5,480 nucleotides of DNA, from positions 1-5,480 of the forward strand of contig CATMVR010000395.1 in NCBI GenBank assembly GCA_950075905.1. Reading direction: 5' to 3'. How positions within the stretch are numbered: position 1 is the stretch's first letter; each line of letters starts with the position of its first letter. This stretch comes from an uncultured Persicitalea sp. Lineage in GTDB: Bacteria > Bacteroidota > Bacteroidia > Cytophagales > Spirosomataceae. Below are positions 1-5,480 of this stretch, in pieces. A program made the position numbers and the translations under genes. The notes under the pieces were generated by a model, which searched no databases, was not told the origin of the DNA, and saw only the letters and a list, made by a program, of their open reading frames with translations.

Positions 1-121
1 TGTAGCGCACCCCCGCCGCCTCGTTCAGGCCCGAGACGCTCTCGAACAGCACGTCGTAATAGGCGTAGATGCGGTCCACCTGCACCTTGGCGAGCCACAG
101 CAGGAACCCCAGCGCCCCGAT
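1..121 (-). CDS. MlaD/MCE-family lipid-transport protein fragment (foreign, partial at both ends)
   Basis: Read on the minus strand from about 121 down to 2, this is an open frame of 40 codons. It starts with a hydrophobic stretch (IGALGFLLWLAKV), continues through QVDRIYAYYDVLFESV, and ends in SGLNEAAGVRY at the window edge. This is the layout of the N-terminal anchor helix plus the start of the MCE domain in MlaD-type proteins, the substrate-binding subunits of ABC systems that move phospholipids between inner and outer membrane. The wording is closest to what I know from alphaproteobacteria such as Rhodobacterales. The fragment is about 67% GC, with nearly every third position G or C, unlike the rest of the window. 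The native start (roughly 15-25 residues) is lost at the junction and the rest of the gene lies beyond the window. MCE identity is fairly secure; the lineage is an inference. Confidence 0.72.
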   Translation of the reverse strand, partial: MGALGFLLWLAKVQVDRIYAYYDVLFESVSGLNEAAGVRY

Positions 122-130
122 CAGGCCCTG
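119..130. other. Probable chimeric junction between two genomes
   Basis: GC content drops from about 67% (1-120) to about 45% (121-180), and coding strand and protein family change at the same place. To the left, the minus-strand MlaD-like reading (GLIGALGF...) makes sense to about 121-127. To the right, the plus-strand TPR reading (QALTYLNQIKK...) makes sense from about 122. The exact breakpoint is blurred because bases 122-130 fit both readings, as expected for a join at a short shared sequence. Both genes are cut near their 5' ends and placed head to head. No inverted repeat, target duplication, integrase or transposase accompanies it. A metagenome assembly or library artefact is favoured over real rearrangement. 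Confidence 0.7.
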
Positions 131-2644
131 ACTTACCTCAATCAGATTAAAAAAGATACTGAGTTTGCCAATGCGGCCGATGCTTCTTTTTTCACCGGGG
201 TGATCAACTACAAGAAGAACAATTACCGCGAAGCCTATGAGGATTTTCAGAGGATTGAAAACAACCCCTACTACAAGAATGAGGCTCCCAACTGGATTAT
301 TTCTACACTTTATCAACTCAAAGACTACGATCAGCTTCTCAGCTACGGCGAACGAGTGTTGAACCAGCAGCGGGGCAACTCCAAACTTGACGATGTGGCC
401 CTGTACGTGGCGGAGGTCTACTACGAAAAAGGTGATTACAAAGGGGCAGTAAATGCCTATGAGCGCTACAAGCGCATGAAGCCAGGAGCGATACCCCCGA
501 CGGTAGCCCTGCACTATGGCCACGCGCAGTTTCGCAACGGTAACTACACCGGAGCCATCGAAAATCTTAAAAACGTAGCTCCCGGCAAGGATTCGGTGGC
601 TCAGTATGCCTCGTACTTGGTAGGGATCAGCTACCTGCAGACCAACAACCCCCAGTTTGCCCTGACAGCCTTTGACAACGCCGCCCGTCTGAATTTCAAT
701 CCCATTGTGAAGCAGGAGGCCATGTACAATCACGCCAAGGTGCAGTTGGATTTGGGGAATAACAACGAGGCTATCAAGGAATTGAATGAGTACCTGGCCA
801 AATATCCAGGTAGCAAGTACGAAGATGAGGCCAATCAGCTTATTGCCGAAGGGTACTCCGGGGCCAGCAACAACGCCGGTGCCATTACCTACATCGAAAA
901 ACTCAAAAAGAGAACCCCCCAGATCAATGCCACCTATCAGCGGCTGACGTATAATCAGGGGGTGAGTGAATTTAACGCCGAACGGTACATGCCCGCTATC
1001 GAGAATTTTAACAAATCGCTGAAATACCCAATTGACGATAAGATATTCATTGCGGCAAACTATCAGAAAGCAGAAGCCTACTCAGCCCAGCAGAAGTACG
1101 ATGAGGCCGTTCCTATCTATGCACAGCTGACCAAAAACCCACAGGCGGGAATTTACGGACGCAAAAGCCTGTACGCGTTGGGATACGCATACTATAACCA
1201 GAAGAAATACAGCCAGGCGCTTGGCTATTTCCGGGAGTTTACCAACAATACCGAAGGCATTGAGGCGCAGATGATAGAGGATGGGTACGTACGCCTGGCC
1301 GATTCGTATCTGGCTCAGAAGAATTACACCGAGGCCATAAACACCTACGAAAAGGTAACCAAAAATGGCCGGGTAGATCAGGACTACTCCCTTTTTCAGA
1401 AGGGGAGGGCCTTTGTGTACATGAACCGCGAAATGGACGCCAAGCGTCAGTTTGAAATGCTGATCAGCCAGTTTCCTGGCTCCCGGTATGTGGACGACGC
1501 GCTGTTTCAGATGGCTGATATCGACTTTCAAAACGATAACTATCAGATGGCCGTCCGTTCGTTCACCCGGCTGATCAACGAAAAACCCAAAAGCTTTCTG
1601 ATTCCGGCCGCCTTGCTGCGCCGGGCGCAGTCGTACTACAACATTCAGGTGTACGAGCAGGCCATCAACGATTTTAAACGGATTTTGCAGGAGTACCCCG
1701 CCTCACCTTCGGCAACCAGTGCCCTGGAAGGTATTCAGGAAAGCTACAACGCCGTGGGGCGTCCCGAGGAATTTACGCAGGTTCTGGCCATTGTGCGGAA
1801 AAACAATCCGGGGAATACCAAGCTGGATGAGGTAGAGTTTGATAACGCCCGAAACTTATTTTACGCCGAGAAGTACCAGCAGGCCATCAACGCTCTGCTC
1901 GAATACATAGCCAGCTATCCGCAGAGCAAAAACCAGTTCGATGCGAAGTACTTCCTGGGAGCATCCTACCAGAATACGGATCAGATTCAGGAGGCATTGC
2001 AATATTACTCGATGGTGGTGCGCGAAAACCGCTCGGCTTACGTAGCGGCGGCGGCTCAGAAATCTGCCGAGCTGGAAATTGCCCGGGGTAATTATACCAA
2101 TGCTGTATCGAATTTTAAAGTACTACTTCGCAACGCCGAGACGAAGAAAGAGCAAACCATTGCCTGGATCGGCCTGATGGATACCTTTTATTCGCTGAAA
2201 AACTATGATTCTACCCTCTATTACGCCCGCGAGGTGATCAATGTGGGTAACGTGGTACCCGGGGGCATTGGTAAAGCCCAGCTCTATATGGGCAAGGTAC
2301 CCTACCAGCGGGGAGACTACACCAAAGCGCAGGAGGAGTTCAGGAAGGTAGCGGCGGCCAACAAAGACGAGTTCGGCGCCGAGGCCAAGTACTGGATCGC
2401 GATGATTCAGTTCAAGGAGAAAAAGTACGAAGAAGCCGAGAAAACTATCTTTGATTTAAGCAAACAGTTTGAAGGTATCGATTTTTGGCGGGTACGCTCC
2501 TTTATTTTGCTGGCCGATGTGTACATGGGTATGAACGAGACCGCTCAGGCCAAAGCCACGCTGCAGTCGATCATCGAGAACTCGGAAGATGCTGAGGCAG
2601 TGAATCTGGCCAAAAACAAGCTGGCCGAAATTGAAAAACGATAG
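122..2644 (+). CDS. Large tetratricopeptide-repeat (TPR) protein, 5'-truncated
   Basis: At least 840 residues of nearly continuous TPR helical hairpins survive. Typical units are GNYTGAIENL, KKYSQALGYFREF, NYTEAINTYEKV, DNYQMAVRSFTRL, GDYTKAQEEFRKV and KKYEEAEKTI, each with a G/A-x-x-Y pattern before and an acidic or proline turn after; I count roughly 18-19. Several linkers (YPGSKYEDEA, FPGSRYVDDALFQMAD) resemble the spacing in BamD and YbgF/CpoB, envelope TPR proteins, so a periplasmic or outer-membrane-associated scaffold is likely. The true N-terminus, including any signal peptide or lipobox, is missing. The GTG at 200 is the first start-like codon in frame, but TPR-like sequence (ALTYLNQIKK, ASFFTG) precedes it, so it is not the real start. 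The frame stays open to position 2 only by chance through the foreign segment. It ends in AEIEKR and TAG, 29 bases before the barrel gene. The specific function is unknown. Confidence 0.9.
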   Translation, partial: QALTYLNQIKKDTEFANAADASFFTGVINYKKNNYREAYEDFQRIENNPYYKNEAPNWIISTLYQLKDYDQLLSYGERVLNQQRGNSKLDDVALYVAEVYYEKGDYKGAVNAYERYKRMKPGAIPPTVALHYGHAQFRNGNYTGAIENLKNVAPGKDSVAQYASYLVGISYLQTNNPQFALTAFDNAARLNFNPIVKQEAMYNHAKVQLDLGNNNEAIKELNEYLAKYPGSKYEDEANQLIAEGYSGASNNAGAITYIEKLKKRTPQINATYQRLTYNQGVSEFNAERYMPAIENFNKSLKYPIDDKIFIAANYQKAEAYSAQQKYDEAVPIYAQLTKNPQAGIYGRKSLYALGYAYYNQKKYSQALGYFREFTNNTEGIEAQMIEDGYVRLADSYLAQKNYTEAINTYEKVTKNGRVDQDYSLFQKGRAFVYMNREMDAKRQFEMLISQFPGSRYVDDALFQMADIDFQNDNYQMAVRSFTRLINEKPKSFLIPAALLRRAQSYYNIQVYEQAINDFKRILQEYPASPSATSALEGIQESYNAVGRPEEFTQVLAIVRKNNPGNTKLDEVEFDNARNLFYAEKYQQAINALLEYIASYPQSKNQFDAKYFLGASYQNTDQIQEALQYYSMVVRENRSAYVAAAAQKSAELEIARGNYTNAVSNFKVLLRNAETKKEQTIAWIGLMDTFYSLKNYDSTLYYAREVINVGNVVPGGIGKAQLYMGKVPYQRGDYTKAQEEFRKVAAANKDEFGAEAKYWIAMIQFKEKKYEEAEKTIFDLSKQFEGIDFWRVRSFILLADVYMGMNETAQAKATLQSIIENSEDAEAVNLAKNKLAEIEKR

Positions 2645-2673
2645 TCCATTCTGGTTTTTAATTCCATTTATCC

Positions 2674-4356
2674 ATGAACACACAAAAATTCTTCCAATAT
2701 AGTGCCTGCATCCTGGCATCCATCCTGGCGTCCACCTTTTTTATCGGTACTGCGGTGGCCCAACGGGGCGAAATCGAAAGCCAGACATATGAAATTGTCA
2801 AAGAAAAAAATATCGAGTTTCCACCCGCCAACAGGTTGTTTGATAAAGTACAGCCGATTCAGGCCAATGCCGGCGAGAAAAAGGTAACCTATCAGTTCGT
2901 CGATCCCCAGATCAACCTGGCGTCTCCTAAACTGACTCCTCAGGCCGTTGCATCGGCCGACCAGAATACACGGCAGGAACTGCCTGATGCGCTCAATAAT
3001 TTTATCAAGATCGGAGCGGGAAACTACGGGCGCTTTCTGGCGGAGGGTTTTGTAAGTACCCGAGCCACCGAAGATCTCGTCTTTATGGCCAACGTCAAGC
3101 AGTTATCGGCCGCCACCGGTCCGGTATACGGAGTTAATTCAGCCAACTCTACCACCGATATTAAGCTTGGTGGTAAGTACATCCGGTCTGCGTATAAGGT
3201 CGACGGACAAATGGACTATAACCGCAACAATTACTACTTCTATGGATACAAGCCCCAACCCGACGATGTAATGATCAACCGGGATAGCATCCGGCAGACC
3301 CTTAACCGATTCGGCGTGCAGCTTGGCTTTGAGAATACCGAGCCTAATTCTTTGGTTGATTACGCCGTCAATACTCAATTTTACACCCTGAGCGACCGCT
3401 ACAACGCATCGGAAATTGACTGGGGAACCACGCTGAAAGTGGCCTTGCCAGTGATGGATCAAGTTTACGCGCTCCTGGACGGTGGCGCATATGTGTCGCA
3501 GCGGGTAGATGCCCTTACCTACAACCGGAATCTCTTCCGGGTCAAGCCGGCGTTTAAGTATGCTTCAGAGTTTTTCTCGGTAACGGCTGGCGCTAATCTT
3601 GTCAATGAAACAGACAATACGCTGGACATCAACCGGACCCGCGTCTTTCCGGTGGTGAATATTGATGTGATGCCCTTTGCCGGGGTTCATATCTTTGCGG
3701 GTTGGGACGGCGACATCGTGCGGAATACGCTGAGAAGCCTGCTCGACGAGAACCTATGGCTGGCCCCTAATGTTCTGGTGGCCAATACCGAAAAGAGTGC
3801 CGATGTGTACGCCGGCATCAAGGGAGAAAACTCCAACGGTTTCAGCTTTGAAGGCCGTGCATCTTACGCCCGCTACAAGAATTTCTACGTGTTCAACAAC
3901 TCCCTGGCCGATACCTCCAAGTTTTCGGTGTTGTACGACGGGCTGCGTACTAACGTCATCACCGTTTCGGCCCACGTAGGGTATACTATTACAGATTTGT
4001 ATAAGACTTCACTCAAAGCAAATTTCTACAACTATGACACTGAGCGGCTGGAAGCCGCCTGGCATCGGCCTACCTTTACGTTAAACTGGTTTAACGCTTT
4101 AACGATCAGTAAGAAGCTTTTCCTTACCAGCGATTTTTATACGGTGGGGGGCATTCAGGCCAAAAATTTTCAGACCGGAATAATCACAAAATTACCCGTG
4201 ATTCTTGACCTCAATTTCAAGATAGACTATCTGCTAACCAGGAACTTCTCGGCTTTTGTGTCCGTGAACAATGTCTTGGGAAAACAATATACTCGCTACC
4301 AGTACTACCCCCGCCAGGGATTAAATTTTGTTGGTGGATTATCTTTTTCTTTCTAA
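2674..4356 (+). CDS. Outer-membrane beta-barrel protein, TonB-receptor-like C-terminus, no evident plug
   Basis: This 560-residue protein has a signal peptide: a short polar n-region with K5, a hydrophobic core at about 11-28, and a likely cut after AVA at 29. Residues 30-105 are a polar, proline-containing periplasmic segment including EKNIEFPPANRLFDKV (44-59). From about 106 the sequence alternates as amphipathic beta-strands rich in Y, F, N and G (for example LGGKYIRSAYKVDGQMDYN), ending in SVNNVLGKQYTRYQYY and LNFVGGLSFSF with a terminal Phe. That ending is the usual outer-membrane insertion signature and closely resembles Bacteroidota TonB-dependent receptor C-termini. No plug domain of about 110-130 residues or clear TonB box is visible, so transport via TonB is doubtful and a structural or scaffold barrel is possible. 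Start: the ATG gives an intact signal peptide. Upstream sequence is T-rich without a Shine-Dalgarno, as is common in Bacteroidota. Probably cotranscribed with both neighbours. Confidence 0.85.
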   Translation: MNTQKFFQYSACILASILASTFFIGTAVAQRGEIESQTYEIVKEKNIEFPPANRLFDKVQPIQANAGEKKVTYQFVDPQINLASPKLTPQAVASADQNTRQELPDALNNFIKIGAGNYGRFLAEGFVSTRATEDLVFMANVKQLSAATGPVYGVNSANSTTDIKLGGKYIRSAYKVDGQMDYNRNNYYFYGYKPQPDDVMINRDSIRQTLNRFGVQLGFENTEPNSLVDYAVNTQFYTLSDRYNASEIDWGTTLKVALPVMDQVYALLDGGAYVSQRVDALTYNRNLFRVKPAFKYASEFFSVTAGANLVNETDNTLDINRTRVFPVVNIDVMPFAGVHIFAGWDGDIVRNTLRSLLDENLWLAPNVLVANTEKSADVYAGIKGENSNGFSFEGRASYARYKNFYVFNNSLADTSKFSVLYDGLRTNVITVSAHVGYTITDLYKTSLKANFYNYDTERLEAAWHRPTFTLNWFNALTISKKLFLTSDFYTVGGIQAKNFQTGIITKLPVILDLNFKIDYLLTRNFSAFVSVNNVLGKQYTRYQYYPRQGLNFVGGLSFSF

Positions 4357-4391
4357 CTTCGTTTAGTTAAAGTTTTGTTAAACCACCGAAG
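4357..4391 (+). promoter_or_regulatory. Weak imperfect hairpin and direct repeat in the gap before the HU/SPOR gene
   Basis: Starting right after the barrel stop codon, CTTC (4357-4360) can pair with GAAG (4388-4391), and GTTTA (4361-4365) with TAAAC (4379-4383). This leaves a 4-base bulge (4384-4387) and a loop of 13 bases. The same gap holds GTTAAA twice (4366-4371 and 4377-4382), spaced 11 bases apart. The stem is AT-rich with no following T-run, so it is not a typical terminator. It ends two bases before the next ATG and could affect translation start or mRNA processing. It may equally be chance in a short AT-rich gap. No exact TAnnTTTG-type Bacteroidota promoter was found here. Confidence 0.2.
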
Positions 4392-4393
4392 CT

Positions 4394-5473
4394 ATGGTAA
4401 CAGTAGACAAGTACATCCGCAAGTTATTGTTCGAGCAGGACTGCGTTATTATTCCTGATTTTGGCGGGCTTCTTACCCACTACATTCAGGCGCACTACGA
4501 TTCTACCCAGGCTATTTTTACGCCTTCGAGCAAGCGAGTTGCTTTTAATGAGGTACTTAAACTTGACGATGGCCTGTTGACCTACTATATTTCGGTGCAT
4601 GAGCGGATTTCCCGCGAAGAAGCCGTAACCCTGGTAAAAAAGTACGTAGAAACCCTGCGCACTACGCTGAAGGAAGGGCAGACCGTTACGCTCGATGCCA
4701 TCGGTAGCTTCTCGGCCAATTCGGAAGGAAAACCCGTGTTTGAGCCCGATTACGCACAAAATTTTAACAATGATTGGTACGGTTTGGAGCCTTTGGAAGT
4801 GCGTATGTTTGAAAAAAAGACAGCCGTTAACACCGAGATGGCCGAATTGGTATCTGATCTTGCTACTGAAGAAGCAGAGCCGGCATCGAAAAACAGGATG
4901 CTGGCCGGATCGTGGGTAAGATGGGCGGCCGCCGCCGTTTTTGCGGGAGCCGTTTTAACGCTAAGCCTGATTTACAAACCCGCCGACAATAGCTTACTGA
5001 GTACCCTGAACCCGGTGTATAGTATCAGTGAACTCTACGTCTCAGCGGTGGCAAAATTCCCTCAGCTTACGGCGAAGTCAGAGGCAAAACCTCCCGAAAG
5101 CAAGGTAGCTGAGTCATCTCAGGACTGGGCAGAACCTATTGCTGTACCACCGGTTCCAACGCCGGTAGTACCCGACAGTAAGGAGGAAATTACTGCACAA
5201 GCGGAGCTGGAACCGGTGGTTGAGAAAGTTGAAAACACCCATGGTGATTACTACCTCATTGCCGGTAGCTTTGGGAAAATGAGAAACGCCGTTGTTTTGA
5301 AAAACAGGCTCCTTAAGCAAGGCTTTACGGCTACGGAAGTGATGGATGCTATGGAAGGCAAACTGATAAAAGTGTCGGTTGGCTCTTACAAAACCATGCG
5401 TCTCGCTCTGCTTGATAAGGATAAAGTTGATGAAATAACCGACGCAGAATCCTGGGTGTTTCGAAAAAAATAA
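4394..5473 (+). CDS. HU-CCDC81 domain / transmembrane / SPOR domain protein
   Basis: This 359-residue protein begins with two HU-like units. The first (about 1-57) has CVIIPDFGGLL and TPSSKRVAFN; the second (about 60-133) has a helical part then VTLDAIGSF and EGKPVFEPDY, echoing the HU core GFGTF and its beta-arm. This is the bacterial HU-CCDC81 arrangement known in Bacteroidota. A charged linker leads to one membrane helix (about 177-194, AAAAVFAGAVLTLSLIY) after basic residues R168 and R176, giving a cytoplasmic N-terminus by the positive-inside rule. A Pro/Glu-rich periplasmic linker (about 224-283, with VPPVPTPVVP) ends in a SPOR domain (about 284-357: YYLIAGSFG, LKNRLLKQGF, IKVSVGSYK). 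SPOR domains bind glycan strands lacking stem peptides at division sites. The family has been proposed to link chromosome and cell wall; direct proof is not known to me. The ATG start matches the family's short N-terminus (VDKYIRKLLFEQD). TAA stop at 5471. Likely the last visible operon gene. Confidence 0.9.
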   Translation: MVTVDKYIRKLLFEQDCVIIPDFGGLLTHYIQAHYDSTQAIFTPSSKRVAFNEVLKLDDGLLTYYISVHERISREEAVTLVKKYVETLRTTLKEGQTVTLDAIGSFSANSEGKPVFEPDYAQNFNNDWYGLEPLEVRMFEKKTAVNTEMAELVSDLATEEAEPASKNRMLAGSWVRWAAAAVFAGAVLTLSLIYKPADNSLLSTLNPVYSISELYVSAVAKFPQLTAKSEAKPPESKVAESSQDWAEPIAVPPVPTPVVPDSKEEITAQAELEPVVEKVENTHGDYYLIAGSFGKMRNAVVLKNRLLKQGFTATEVMDAMEGKLIKVSVGSYKTMRLALLDKDKVDEITDAESWVFRKK

Positions 5474-5480
5474 ATTTAAA

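Noticed and set aside
1..121. N-terminal extension of the TPR protein through an open plus-strand frame
   Set aside because: The plus-strand translation is His/Arg/Gln-rich with no TPR pattern or signal peptide, while the minus strand gives a clear MlaD-like sequence with high-GC codon use.
200..202. GTG as the start codon of the TPR protein
   Set aside because: TPR-like coding sequence continues upstream in frame to about 122, where the foreign segment begins. No other signal marks 200 as a start.
1082..1531. 149-residue minus-strand open frame inside the TPR gene
   Set aside because: It lies wholly opposite a clear TPR coding frame and its translation resembles no family. It is a shadow frame, as are the other minus-strand and +2/+3 frames inside the three genes.
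2701..2709. Possible lipobox (YSAC, Cys12) in the barrel protein signal peptide
   Set aside because: The position -3 residue is Tyr rather than Leu/Val/Ile, and the hydrophobic core lies after the Cys. A later AVA cut site fits better.
4322..4330. TAAATTTTG as a Bacteroidota -7 promoter element for the HU/SPOR gene
   Set aside because: The spacer is three bases rather than two, no convincing -33 TTG sits at the right distance, and it lies inside the barrel coding sequence. An operon without an internal promoter is simpler.
5461..5480. A/T run after the last gene as a terminator
   Set aside because: There is no stem before it, and only 7 bases follow the stop codon in this window.

Overview
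Most of this window (about position 122 to the end) looks like chromosomal DNA from a Bacteroidota bacterium, probably Cytophagales and perhaps Spirosomataceae-like. The evidence is the set of protein families: a very long periplasmic-type TPR protein, an outer-membrane barrel with a TonB-receptor-like C-terminus, and a bacterial HU-CCDC81 domain fused to a SPOR domain. There is also no Shine-Dalgarno-like sequence before the two visible starts. The genus assignment is a guess.

The first ~120 bases do not belong with the rest. They are about 67% GC (80 of 120 counted) against about 45% in the next 60 bases. On the minus strand they encode 40 residues that read as the N-terminal membrane helix and first MCE segment of an alphaproteobacterial-type MlaD protein. 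At about 119-130 this fragment meets the TPR gene head to head, with both genes missing their 5' ends. A chimeric contig or library join is the simplest explanation.

Layout: MlaD-like fragment (minus strand, 1-~121); junction (~119-130); 5'-truncated TPR protein (plus, ~122-2644); 29-base gap; outer-membrane beta-barrel protein with signal peptide (2674-4356); 37-base gap with a weak imperfect hairpin; HU-CCDC81/TM/SPOR protein (4394-5473). The last 7 bases hold nothing recognisable. No RNA genes, CRISPR arrays, insertion sequences or convincing terminators were seen, and no stretch over 300 bases lacks a gene.

The three plus-strand genes are close together and probably form one operon. Their predicted locations span the envelope: a DNA-binding-like HU module in the cytoplasm anchored through the inner membrane to a peptidoglycan-binding SPOR domain, a long TPR scaffold probably in the periplasm, and a barrel in the outer membrane. 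The inferred theme is a cell-envelope complex, possibly linking nucleoid, cell wall and outer membrane. This is a hypothesis from domain content and gene order.
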